This document shows, piece after piece, positions 16,548 to 24,377 of a stretch of 28,145 nucleotides of DNA. The first letter of the stretch is position 1. Each line of letters begins with the position of its first letter. This DNA is from CAZTTG01 sp964615935 (lineage in GTDB: Bacteria > Planctomycetota > UBA1135 > GCA-002686595): positions 1 through 28,145 of the forward strand of contig CAZTTG010000084.1 of the NCBI GenBank assembly GCA_964615935.1, in the 5' to 3' direction. The notes beneath the pieces are model-generated. The model searched no databases. It saw nothing but the letters and a program-made list of their open reading frames with translations, and was not told the DNA's origin. Position numbers and translations under genes: made by a program.

Positions 16548-19500
16548 GGCTGGTGCTCGCGGGCACCCTCCTGCTCCTGGCGCGCCTCTGGCAGGTGCAG
16601 GTCGTCGAGCACGAGATCTGGGCCAACGAGGCGGCCAACCTGGTGCGATCGGGACAGGTCCTGCCCTACGAGCGCGGGCGGATCACCGACGCCGGCGGCC
16701 ACGTGGTGGCGCGCGACCAGGAGGTCTACCAGGTGGACCTCGTCTACCGCGAGTTCCGCCGGGGGCATCCCCTCGGTCAGGTCGCCCACGCGCGCTCGGC
16801 GCTGGAGATGCGGGCGGTTCCCCTGGCGGAGGCCAGCGAGCGCCTCGTCGAGGTGGCCCTCGCGCTGGTGCGCCTCTCGCCGCGCGAGCTGCGCGAGTTC
16901 GAGCGCGGGGCCGGGCTCGGATTCGGCGGCACGCAGATTCCCGGCACCGACAGGCCCTCGCCCGAGCACCGCACCTCCCGCGCCTCGGACGTGCGCTTCT
17001 ACGTCGGCCGGCTGCTCGAGATCACGCGCCGGGAGCGGGTCGCCTGGCGCAAGGCGCTGCGCCGCGACGGACCCGAGAGCTTCGTCCAGATCGCCGCGGA
17101 TCTCCGGCCGCGCAGCTCGCGGGACGAGCTCGAGCTCCACCTCGAGCGGCGTCTGGTCCGCTCGCTCGAGGACCTGGAGGGGCTGGCGCGCATGCTGCAC
17201 GAGTCGCAGGAGGCGGAGGGCGCGCCGCCCGCGCCCCGCGCCTCCATCGGGTTCGCTGATCCGCTGGCCGGGCTCCTGGCCGACCTGGAGGAGAGCCGCC
17301 GCCTGGTCGAGGACAGCACCGCCAGCGCCCTCTTCCGCGAGGCCGCGGGCTTCCCCCCCGGCCGGGTGGAGGACTCGGTGCTGGCCGCCTACGTCGACCT
17401 CTCCTGGATCGCGCGCCGCCTGCGTTGGGACGCGGAGCGCACCGGGGCGTGGCTGCGCGCCGCCCGGGGGACCTGGCTCGGCTGGCGCGACTACCTGGCG
17501 GTGGAGGAGATCGCCGCCGAGCTGCGCACGGGGAGCTCGCGCTGGGAGAAGCCCGACCGGATCCTGACCGCCTGCGCCACCCTCTTCGCCGAGGGGGGCC
17601 TCCTCCGCCGGCTCGCCGCCGAAGGGGAGGAGGAGGAGCCCGGCTGGCGGCGCCTCGACCGCCTGGCGGTGCTCGACGGCCTGCCGCGGCTCTTCGACCT
17701 GGCCGACCCCTGGGGCGAGGATCCACCCCCGGTGCTGCCCGTCCGGGATCCCGGCCTGGCGCGGCTCGTCTTCCACGGGGAGGAGCGCTGGATGCTGCTC
17801 GGGTACGCCGACCTGTGGGGCCGCACGGGCGGGCTCTCGCGGCACGAGCAGGAAGCCGAGGCGCGACGGGTGGCCGAGCTCTGGCGCGCGGCCCTCGACC
17901 GCGGCTGGCGCCGCGATCCCTTCCTGGCCGCCTGCACCGAGCTCCTGCACCGCTGGGAGGGGCTCTTCCAGGGGGCCGTGGAGGAGCGCCTGGCGGAGCT
18001 CCACCGGCGCGCCGAGCGCGGGGGCGAGCTCTCCGCGCAGGGGCTGCTCAGGCTGCGCGACGGCGCGCTCGATCGGGCCAGCGAGCGCGCGCGCTACACC
18101 CTGCGGGATCAGGGCAGCCGCCGGCGCCGGATCGCGCGCAACCCCGACTACACCGTGGTCCACATGCTGACGCGCTACCAGGAGCGCTTCGCCGGCTTCC
18201 AGGTGAGCGAGGTGCACCTGCGCGTCCTCGACGTGGAGGAGGAGCTGGTGCGGCGATCCCTGGCCCACCTGATCGGCGCCGTGCGCGAGCACAGCGTGCT
18301 GGAGCTGCGCCGGCAGCGGGAGATGCGCGAGGAGCTCGCCCAGCTGATGGCGCGCGGCACCCGCAGCGTGACGGAGGACCAGCTCCTGCGCGAGCTGGTG
18401 GTGCAGGTCGCCCGGCCCGAGGAGGCCCAGGGCGGCAGCGGGCTGGAGGCCTACTTCGATCCCGAGCTCTCGGGCCACAACGGCTATCAGGAGAGGCGCG
18501 GCCTCCAGGCCGCCGACCAGCCCCTGTTCAGGAGCGGCGGGTGGAGCCTCGAGCCGGTGGACGGCGAGGATCTCTCGCTGACCCTCGACCTGGAGCTGCA
18601 GCGCGCGGCTCAGGAGGTGCTGGCGCGGCCGGCCTGGGATCCGGATCCGGCCTGGCGCGACGAGGCCTGGCTGGCGAACCCCGTGGGCGCGATCGTCCTG
18701 ATCACCGCCGACGGCGACGTGCTGGCGGCCGCCTCGGCGCCCCTGGAGGACGCCGATCCGCCGGGGGGCCGGATCTCCCACCGCCGGCTCCACATGGAGC
18801 GCACCCTGCTCAAGCCCGGCTTCCAGCCCCCCGGCTCGGTGTTCAAGCCCTTCGTGGCCGCCTGGGCCATGGAGCGCTGCGGCTGGGACCCGGCGCGGGT
18901 CCTGGAGTGCATCCCGACCCGCGGCCGGCTGGCGGAGTACGGCTCGCTGCACTGCTGGAAGAGCTGGGGACACGGCGCGGTCGACCTGCGGGAGGCGCTC
19001 AGCGCGTCCTGCAACGTCTACCTCGCGCAGGTGGGCGAGGCCCTGCCGCCGGCCGAGCTGCTCTCCGCGGCGCGGGCCTTCGGCTTCGGGCAGCCGACCG
19101 GGGTGCGCTCGATGGAGGAGCCCCGCGCGGGCCTGCGGGAGCACGAGTGCGCGGGCGTGTACCGGCGCAGCCTGGGCCCCTTCGAGCGACGGCTGTTCGG
19201 CAACGGCCTGGGCGTGATCGAGGCCACCCCCATGCAGGTGGCCCGCGCCACCGCCGGCCTGGCCACCGGGCGCCTGCCCGAGCTGAGGCTGGTGGACCGG
19301 GTGGGGGGGAGGGAGCTGCCCCGTCGCTCGCAGCCGATCCCCATCTCGCAAGACGTCCTCGAGATCGTGCGCAGGGCCATGGTGGCGGTGTGCGGCGAGC
19401 GCGGGGGAACGGCCTTCTCGGCCGGGCTGAGGGCCGAGAACCTGGGCTTCTCGGTGGCCGCCAAGACCGGCAGCGCGGATCTCGTCTCCAGCGGCGACGA

Positions 19501-19678
19501 GGCCGGGCCGGGGCGCAACCCCAAGCACACCTGGTTCGCGGGCTGGTTGCCGGCGGAGTCGCCGGCCTACGTCCTGGTGGTCTTCTGCGACTCGACCCGG
19601 GTGACCTCGGGCCACTCGACGGTGTGGATCGCGCGCCAGTTCCTGGAGCACGCCAGCGTGCAGGAGCGCCTGCGATGA
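16517..19678 (+). CDS. mrdA: Penicillin-binding protein 2 (elongasome transpeptidase), very large variant
   Basis: A 1053-aa class B PBP that crosslinks peptidoglycan during side-wall growth. The short N-terminus and TM helix (about residues 8-24) lead into YERGRITDAGG, the class B pedestal motif. The active-site motifs are complete: SVFK with catalytic Ser774 and Lys777, SCN at 831-833, and KTG at 983-985 (KTGSA). The SGLEAYFDPEL block just before the transpeptidase domain is typical of PBP2. The oddity is size: normal PBP2 is about 600-650 aa, here some 400 extra residues lie between the pedestal and the transpeptidase domain (about residues 90-580), charged, Arg/Glu/Leu-rich and mostly helical. 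The reading frame has no interruption and codon use looks like the neighbours, so it is not a misassembly by eye. GTG start with AGGAG upstream; the ATGA at 19675-19678 couples it to rodA. Confidence 0.93.
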   Translation: MAGRRFRPLVRLVLAGTLLLLARLWQVQVVEHEIWANEAANLVRSGQVLPYERGRITDAGGHVVARDQEVYQVDLVYREFRRGHPLGQVAHARSALEMRAVPLAEASERLVEVALALVRLSPRELREFERGAGLGFGGTQIPGTDRPSPEHRTSRASDVRFYVGRLLEITRRERVAWRKALRRDGPESFVQIAADLRPRSSRDELELHLERRLVRSLEDLEGLARMLHESQEAEGAPPAPRASIGFADPLAGLLADLEESRRLVEDSTASALFREAAGFPPGRVEDSVLAAYVDLSWIARRLRWDAERTGAWLRAARGTWLGWRDYLAVEEIAAELRTGSSRWEKPDRILTACATLFAEGGLLRRLAAEGEEEEPGWRRLDRLAVLDGLPRLFDLADPWGEDPPPVLPVRDPGLARLVFHGEERWMLLGYADLWGRTGGLSRHEQEAEARRVAELWRAALDRGWRRDPFLAACTELLHRWEGLFQGAVEERLAELHRRAERGGELSAQGLLRLRDGALDRASERARYTLRDQGSRRRRIARNPDYTVVHMLTRYQERFAGFQVSEVHLRVLDVEEELVRRSLAHLIGAVREHSVLELRRQREMREELAQLMARGTRSVTEDQLLRELVVQVARPEEAQGGSGLEAYFDPELSGHNGYQERRGLQAADQPLFRSGGWSLEPVDGEDLSLTLDLELQRAAQEVLARPAWDPDPAWRDEAWLANPVGAIVLITADGDVLAAASAPLEDADPPGGRISHRRLHMERTLLKPGFQPPGSVFKPFVAAWAMERCGWDPARVLECIPTRGRLAEYGSLHCWKSWGHGAVDLREALSASCNVYLAQVGEALPPAELLSAARAFGFGQPTGVRSMEEPRAGLREHECAGVYRRSLGPFERRLFGNGLGVIEATPMQVARATAGLATGRLPELRLVDRVGGRELPRRSQPIPISQDVLEIVRRAMVAVCGERGGTAFSAGLRAENLGFSVAAKTGSADLVSSGDEAGPGRNPKHTWFAGWLPAESPAYVLVVFCDSTRVTSGHSTVWIARQFLEHASVQERLR

Positions 19679-20895
19679 GGCCCGACGACGCCGTCCAGGG
19701 CGCGGGCTTCTTCCCGCGCAGCCGATCCTGGGTGAGCCAGGTCTTCTCGGTGCGCAGCCTGCGCTGGCCGCAGATCGAGTGGTCGACCCTCCTGATCGCC
19801 TTGCTGCTGCTGGGCCTGGGGATGGTCTTCGTGCGCGCCATGGACGCCGCCGACCTGGCCTTCGAGCGGCAGGGGGTGGAGCTCTTCGGGGGGCACCTGC
19901 GCAAGGTCCTGATCAGCCTGCCCTGCATCGTCCTGGCCGCGCTGGTGCGGCCGCGCTGGCTGCGCCGCAACTCCTACGCGATCTACGCCCTCTGCATCCT
20001 CTTCCTGTGCCTGGTGCCCATCATCGGGGAGACGCGCAACAACGCCCGCCGCTGGATCTCCATGCCCATGGGCTTCGACCTGCAGCCCTCGGAGCTGGCC
20101 AAGGTGGGCTTGATCCTGGCCATGGCCCGCGTCCTGTACCGCTCACGCCTGGAGAGCCTCGGGGAGTTCTGGCGCCCGGCGTGCCTGTGCCTGCTCCCCA
20201 TGGGCCTGGTGGTGCTGCAGCCCGACCTGGGCACGGCCCTGACCATCGTGCCGGTGGCCCTGGGGATGCTGTACCTGGCGGGGGCCCGCGCCCGCGTGCT
20301 CGTAGGGGTAGTGCTGATCGCGCTCTCGGCCGCCTGGATCACCTGGCGCTTCGAGCTGGTGCGCGACTACCAGCTCCAGCGCGTCGACACCTGGGTGGCG
20401 TCCTTCGAGCCCGAGAAGTTGATCGAGGGTCGCAACGGCCCCGCCTTCCACACCTACCACGCACGGCTGGTGATCGGCAACGGCTGGTGGTTCGGCACCA
20501 AGCTGGGCCAGGGCGTGGCCAACGAGGCCGGCCACCTGCCCGAGCGCGACAGCGACTCCATCTTCGCGGTGTGCGCCGAGGAGGGCGGCTTCCTGGGGGC
20601 GGCCGCGCTCCTGGCGCTCTACGCCATGATGATCGTCCTGCTGCTGCGCAGCGGAAGCGGCGTGCGCGAGCGCTACTCGCGCCTGGTGGTGGGCGGGGTG
20701 GGTCTGTACTTCGCCGCCCACTTCTTCATCAACGTCGGGGTCAACCTGGGATTGCTCCCCATGACCGGTCTGACCCTGCCCCTGCTCTCCACCGGCGGCT
20801 CCTCCCTGCTGGCCACCTGCACCGCCCTGGGCCTGGCCCTGGGCCTGGCGGCCAACGGAGAGCCCTCCCTCGACGAGGACGCGTTCCGCTCATGA
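19675..20895 (+). CDS. rodA: SEDS peptidoglycan glycosyltransferase RodA
   Basis: A 406-aa polytopic membrane enzyme polymerising lipid II into glycan strands together with PBP2. About ten hydrophobic helices are visible. SEDS landmarks: RNNARRWI with PSELAKVGLILAMAR, QPDLGTALTI, LPERDSDSIFAVCAEEGG where Asp294 corresponds to the catalytic Asp of the family, and the C-terminal GLLPMTGLTLPLLSTGGSS. A ~30-residue cytoplasmic N-terminal extension precedes TM1. The ATG at 19675 overlaps the PBP2 stop and its own TGA overlaps the next ATG (20892), so three consecutive genes are coupled. Confidence 0.97.
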   Translation: MRPDDAVQGAGFFPRSRSWVSQVFSVRSLRWPQIEWSTLLIALLLLGLGMVFVRAMDAADLAFERQGVELFGGHLRKVLISLPCIVLAALVRPRWLRRNSYAIYALCILFLCLVPIIGETRNNARRWISMPMGFDLQPSELAKVGLILAMARVLYRSRLESLGEFWRPACLCLLPMGLVVLQPDLGTALTIVPVALGMLYLAGARARVLVGVVLIALSAAWITWRFELVRDYQLQRVDTWVASFEPEKLIEGRNGPAFHTYHARLVIGNGWWFGTKLGQGVANEAGHLPERDSDSIFAVCAEEGGFLGAAALLALYAMMIVLLLRSGSGVRERYSRLVVGGVGLYFAAHFFINVGVNLGLLPMTGLTLPLLSTGGSSLLATCTALGLALGLAANGEPSLDEDAFRS

Positions 20896-21920
20896 CTGGC
20901 AGCCAACCGCCCCGCATCGGCCGACGTCTGGCCGGCATCCTGAGCTACCTGCGCAACCCCGCCGCGAGCGCCCGCTGCGCCCGCGCGAAGAACGAGGCCG
21001 AGCTGGCCCTGCGAGCCGCGCGGGCGCGGATGGACCTCATGCGCGGCAAGCTGCGCGGCTCCCGCCTGGAGCTGGAGCGCTACCAGCGGGAGGTCGCGCA
21101 GTGCGCGGCGAGGCTGGACGCCTACCGCGAGAGCCCCCTGCTCGCCGCCTGGAAGCGCTACGCGGTGGAGTGCTGGGGAGCCAACCGGAGCGAGCGGGAT
21201 CCCTCGAGCCGGGCCGCCTCCGTGGGTCCTCCCCTCTCCCCGCCGGCCTTTCCCCTCCCGGGCCCCCGCCCCTCTCCCCCCTCCATTCCCTACGGCTCCC
21301 TCCCCACCGCTCCCGAGGGGGCGCCCGATCCCGACCTGCGTCGCCGGGACCCGCAGCACTGGGCCCGCTGGGAGGAGGACTGGAAGCTGGTGGTCGAGGA
21401 GGTCGCGGCCATCGAGCGGAAGCGCGAGGAGCTAGAGACCCTCCGCCGCTCGGTCCTGGGCGACCTGCGCCCGGACCAGGACGCGATCCGCCGCTTCCGC
21501 GACCGCGTCGTCAACCGCTTTCGCCGCGCCTGGGAGAGGGCCCAGGACTTCGAGAGCTCCTGGACTCGCGCCTTCCTGGAGGCCACGGACGATTCGGGCG
21601 CCGAGGCGCAGGAGCCTCGATCGGAGGCGCCCTCGGTCCTCGCCGAGCAGCTGGGGGAGGACGATTCCCTGACCCGCTACCTGCGGCACGTCCTGGGTGT
21701 CCCCGCGGACGGGGACGAGGCCACCGCCGACGACCCCTATGGCGATCGCCGCGCGCTCGATCTCGGCGCGAGGGGCTCGACCGACCACCGGACCGCCTAC
21801 GAGGAGGCGCTGCGCGCGCAGAGCGACCTGCTCGGCCCCCTGATTCGCCCCGACGGCCCGATCGATCGCCTCGATCCGGTTTCCAGCGACGACGATGACC
21901 CATCAAGTGGGTTGTTATGA
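20892..21920 (+). CDS. Unknown coiled-coil / proline-rich protein coupled to rodA
   Basis: A 342-aa protein with no family I recognise. It has no signal peptide or membrane helix, so it is probably cytoplasmic. Residues about 30-85 form a basic coiled coil (Ala/Arg/Glu/Leu heptads); residues about 100-150 are a Pro/Ser-rich linker; about 155-240 are a second charged helical region (WARWEEDWKLVVEEVAAIE); the C-terminal ~100 residues are acidic and apparently disordered, ending with an Asp run. The ATGA overlap with rodA (20892-20895) argues for synthesis alongside RodA and hence a possible role in wall synthesis or elongasome regulation; that is inference. It is the last gene before the BMC promoter. 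Confidence 0.8.
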   Translation: MTGSQPPRIGRRLAGILSYLRNPAASARCARAKNEAELALRAARARMDLMRGKLRGSRLELERYQREVAQCAARLDAYRESPLLAAWKRYAVECWGANRSERDPSSRAASVGPPLSPPAFPLPGPRPSPPSIPYGSLPTAPEGAPDPDLRRRDPQHWARWEEDWKLVVEEVAAIERKREELETLRRSVLGDLRPDQDAIRRFRDRVVNRFRRAWERAQDFESSWTRAFLEATDDSGAEAQEPRSEAPSVLAEQLGEDDSLTRYLRHVLGVPADGDEATADDPYGDRRALDLGARGSTDHRTAYEEALRAQSDLLGPLIRPDGPIDRLDPVSSDDDDPSSGLL

Positions 21921-21946
21921 CTCAATAACTGGGTTTTATGCGGTAG
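21898..21946 (+). terminator. AT-rich patch with weak hairpins at the end of the elongasome cluster
   Basis: Right at the stop codon the base composition drops abruptly to AT-rich. ACCCA/TGGGT (21898-21912) forms a 5-bp stem, followed by GTTAT/ATAAC (21914-21929), then a second TGGGTT followed by T-rich sequence. The stems are short, but this is one of few T-rich stretches in the window and it separates two transcription units. Confidence 0.35.
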
Positions 21947-21971
21947 GGGTCTTCACATCTCTCCCCCGCGA

Positions 21972-22000
21972 TTGCGATCGGTCCGATGCGCGCCTACACT
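21972..22000 (+). promoter_or_regulatory. Sigma70-type promoter for the microcompartment operon
   Basis: TTGCGA at 21972-21977 and TACACT at 21995-22000 are separated by exactly 17 bp, the same layout as the promoters before the coiled-coil gene and mreB. The leader to the first BMC-H ATG is about 66 nt. No operator or regulator gene is seen nearby, so basal expression may be constitutive or controlled from elsewhere. Confidence 0.68.
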
Positions 22001-22072
22001 CCCCGAGCGCGGCCCTCCGCCGCACCGGGCGCCTCCCGAGCTCACGAGCAACCCGCACCAGCAAGGGGATCG

Positions 22073-22375
22073 ATGGATACGAACGTCGCGTTGGGAATGA
22101 TCGAGACCAAGGGTCTCATTGGCTCCATCGAGGCCGGGGACGCCATGGTCAAGGCCGCCGAGGTGGGGCTGTTCGGCAAGGAGAAGGCGACCGGCGGGCT
22201 GGTGGTCATGTTCGTCTGCGGCGAGGTGGGCGCGGTCAAGGCGGCCACCGACGCCGGGGCGGCGGCCGCCCGCCGGGTAGGGGAGCTCGTCAGCGTGCAC
22301 GTGATCCCCAGGCCGCACGAGCAGCTGTGGAAGATCCTCCCCGAGATGGTCCCGCTCCCCGAGAAGTCCCTCTGA
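22073..22375 (+). CDS. BMC-H shell protein (hexamer), copy 1
   Basis: A 100-aa single-domain Pfam BMC protein forming the hexagonal tiles of a microcompartment shell. Family blocks are clear: ALGMIETKGLIGSIEAGDAM, a pore loop GKEKATGG, CGEVGAVKAATDAGAAAARRVGE and VSVHVIPRPHEQLW. The ATG at 22073 was chosen over upstream in-frame starts because AAGGGG lies at 22063-22068 and the family N-terminus begins here; the upstream stretch contains the promoter. A Cys replaces the usual Arg before the GEVGAV segment near the pore-facing loop, unlike copy 2. A large dyad follows the stop codon and separates it from the dehydrogenase gene. Confidence 0.97.
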   Translation: MDTNVALGMIETKGLIGSIEAGDAMVKAAEVGLFGKEKATGGLVVMFVCGEVGAVKAATDAGAAAARRVGELVSVHVIPRPHEQLWKILPEMVPLPEKSL

Positions 22376-22376
22376 G

Positions 22377-22410
22377 CTAGCCCGGATCATTCATGAATAA
22401 CCCGGGCTAG
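22377..22410. repeat. 34-bp imperfect palindrome between BMC-H1 and the aldehyde dehydrogenase
   Basis: The halves 22377-22393 and 22394-22410 are reverse complements at 15 of 17 positions; the outer 9 bp (CTAGCCCGG/CCGGGCTAG) and the inner ATTCATGAAT (22389-22398) are perfect. As RNA the outer arms would fold into a stable hairpin 2 bases after the BMC-H1 stop. Options are a partial terminator or mRNA-stability element setting shell-to-enzyme stoichiometry, an operator, or a dispersed palindromic repeat of REP/MITE type. The AT-rich centre is unlike the neighbouring DNA, which slightly favours an inserted repeat. Confidence 0.8.
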
Positions 22411-22422
22411 GGGCCGGGCACC

Positions 22423-24306
22423 ATGCCGGCGAACGGAATCGATCCCGATCTGCGCGCGCTGCAAGAGGTGCGCGACGCGGCCCAGCGCGCCAAGGCCGCG
22501 GCCGAGGCCATCCGCGGCTTCGACCAGGCGCGTACCGACGCGCTGTGCGCCGCCATGGTGCGGGCCGGCAGCGACGCCGCCCTCGAGCTGGCGCAGCTCG
22601 CGGTCGAGGAGACCGGCATCGGGCAGGTGCACCACAAGGTCCTGAAGAACCTCTTCGGCACCGAGGGGATCTGGAGCTCGATCCGGGAGGAGCGGACCGT
22701 CGGGGTGCTCTCGAAGGACGAGCGCACCGGGGTGATCGAGGTGGGCACGCCGGTGGGCGTCATCGCCGGCATCGTCCCCACCACCAACCCGACCTCCACC
22801 GCCCTGGGGAAGGCGCTGATCGCGGTCAAGGGGCGCAACGCCATCGTGCTCAGCCCCCACCCCCGGGCGCGGCGGTGCATCGCGCGCACGGCCGAGATCC
22901 TCAGGCGCGCCATTCAGAGCGCCGGGGGCCCGCCCGACCTGGTCTGCGCTCTCTCCAATCCGACCATCGAGTCCACCGGGGCCCTGATGAAGCACCCCAA
23001 GGTGGCCCTGATCCTGGCCACCGGCGGGTCGGGCCTGGTGCGCGCGGCCTACTCCTCGGGCAAGCCCGCCTACGGAGTGGGCCCCGGCAACGTCCCGGTC
23101 TACGTGGACCGTTCGGCGGACCTCTCCAAGGTGGCCTGCGCCCTGGTCGCCAGCCAGAGCTTCGACAACGGCACCCTGTGCTGCTCCGAGCAGGCCCTGG
23201 TCCTGGATCGGCCGATCGCCGATGCCCTGCTGGGTGAGCTCCAGCGCCGCGGCGCGCATCTGTGCTGCCCCGGGCAGACCGAGAAGCTGGCGAGCTACGC
23301 CAACCAGGGCGGGATCATGAACCCCGAGCTGGTGGGCAAGGACCCCTGGTGGGTCGCCGAGCAGGCCGGCTTCCAGGTGCCGCGCCACACCAGCATTCTG
23401 CTGGCCCGCCAGGAGGGCGTCGGGCGAGCGCATCCCCTCTCGATCGAGATCCTGTGCCCGCTGCTCTCGGTGCACGAGGTCGATGGCTGGCGCGAGGGCT
23501 GCGCCACCTCGATGGAGGTGCTGCACTACGGCGGGCTGGGGCACACCTGCGCGGTGTGGGCCGGGGAGGAGGACATCCTCGAGGCCTGGTACATGGAGAA
23601 GCCCGCCAGCCGCATCGTGATCAACGGGCCCTCCTCCCAGGGCGGCGTGGGCTACTCGACCGGGCTGGTCCCCTCCATGAGCCTGGGCTGCGGACCCCAG
23701 GCCGGCAACATCACCTCGGACAACATCACGGCGCGGCACCTCATCAACGTCACCCGCGCCGCGCGGCCCCGCTCCGACTGGTCCGAGATCCGGCGCCGCG
23801 ACCACGCCCGGGCGGGAGCCCTCTGCGGCGTGAGCGCGCCCCGAGGTTCGGGCCTGCCCGGCGATCCGGCGCTGGGGGCGGCCCCGGCTCCCAGGCCGGC
23901 CGAGGACGCGTCCTCGAGCCTGAGCAACTGGCGGGGCAATCCGCCGGTGGTGCTCTCGAATAGCCCCAACCCCGGGCCCGCGCCTCCTCCCCCGACACCA
24001 TCGGCGCCCTCGCCCCCTCCCTCGGGCTCCACCGCCCTGCGGTCCAAGGTCCAGCCCGCGCCCAAGGCGAGCCCGCCGGTCTTCACGCGGTCCGCCGACC
24101 CTCGGCCCCCGGGACCGGCGAGCCGGTCTGCCGGTGCGTCGGCCCCGGCGAGCCGATCCACTGGCGCCTCGGGACCCGAGGTGGGCGCGGCCCTCTCCGT
24201 GCAGGAGATCCAGTCCATCATGTCCCAGGCCGGCGAGGGCTGCCCCATGGGCCCCTGCCGCGGCTGTCCCCACTCCGAGGTCCAGACCGGAGCCTGCCTG
24301 GCCTGA
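22423..24306 (+). CDS. CoA-acylating aldehyde dehydrogenase, AdhE-type, with cysteine-cluster tail
   Basis: A 627-aa BMC core enzyme, expected to oxidise an aldehyde with NAD+ and CoA to the acyl-CoA inside the shell. Residues 1 to about 450 match the aldehyde-dehydrogenase half of AdhE rather than PduP: GVIAGIVPTTNPTSTALGKA, NAIVLSPHPRARRC, ATGGSGLVRAAYSSGKPAYG, and SFDNGTLCCSEQ, where Cys253 aligns with the catalytic Cys of AdhE. Residues about 470-585 are a disordered Pro/Ser/Ala-rich linker. The tail has a short amphipathic helix (LSVQEIQSIMSQA, about 589-601), as in encapsulation peptides, then Cys607, Cys612, Cys615 and Cys625 (CX4CX2CX9C) up to the last residues. Typical BMC dehydrogenases are about 460-500 aa; the tail is unusual. 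The alcohol dehydrogenase half of AdhE is absent. The aldehyde substrate is unknown. Confidence 0.93.
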   Translation: MPANGIDPDLRALQEVRDAAQRAKAAAEAIRGFDQARTDALCAAMVRAGSDAALELAQLAVEETGIGQVHHKVLKNLFGTEGIWSSIREERTVGVLSKDERTGVIEVGTPVGVIAGIVPTTNPTSTALGKALIAVKGRNAIVLSPHPRARRCIARTAEILRRAIQSAGGPPDLVCALSNPTIESTGALMKHPKVALILATGGSGLVRAAYSSGKPAYGVGPGNVPVYVDRSADLSKVACALVASQSFDNGTLCCSEQALVLDRPIADALLGELQRRGAHLCCPGQTEKLASYANQGGIMNPELVGKDPWWVAEQAGFQVPRHTSILLARQEGVGRAHPLSIEILCPLLSVHEVDGWREGCATSMEVLHYGGLGHTCAVWAGEEDILEAWYMEKPASRIVINGPSSQGGVGYSTGLVPSMSLGCGPQAGNITSDNITARHLINVTRAARPRSDWSEIRRRDHARAGALCGVSAPRGSGLPGDPALGAAPAPRPAEDASSSLSNWRGNPPVVLSNSPNPGPAPPPPTPSAPSPPPSGSTALRSKVQPAPKASPPVFTRSADPRPPGPASRSAGASAPASRSTGASGPEVGAALSVQEIQSIMSQAGEGCPMGPCRGCPHSEVQTGACLA

Positions 24307-24377
24307 CGCACAACCCGAGCCCCACCCCGAATCGGGCGACCGGACCCCCGGTTGCCCCCGAACACAGGAGCAGCTAG

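Noticed and set aside
15842..19651. A 1269-residue minus-strand open frame opposite mreD and the PBP2 gene
   Set aside because: Low-complexity shadow; the plus strand holds intact PBP2 catalytic motifs across the same stretch.
21986..22072. Longer start at 21986 for the first BMC-H protein
   Set aside because: That start lies inside the promoter; the extension is Pro/Ala/Arg-rich and unlike BMC-H N-termini, while the ATG at 22073 has a good ribosome binding site.
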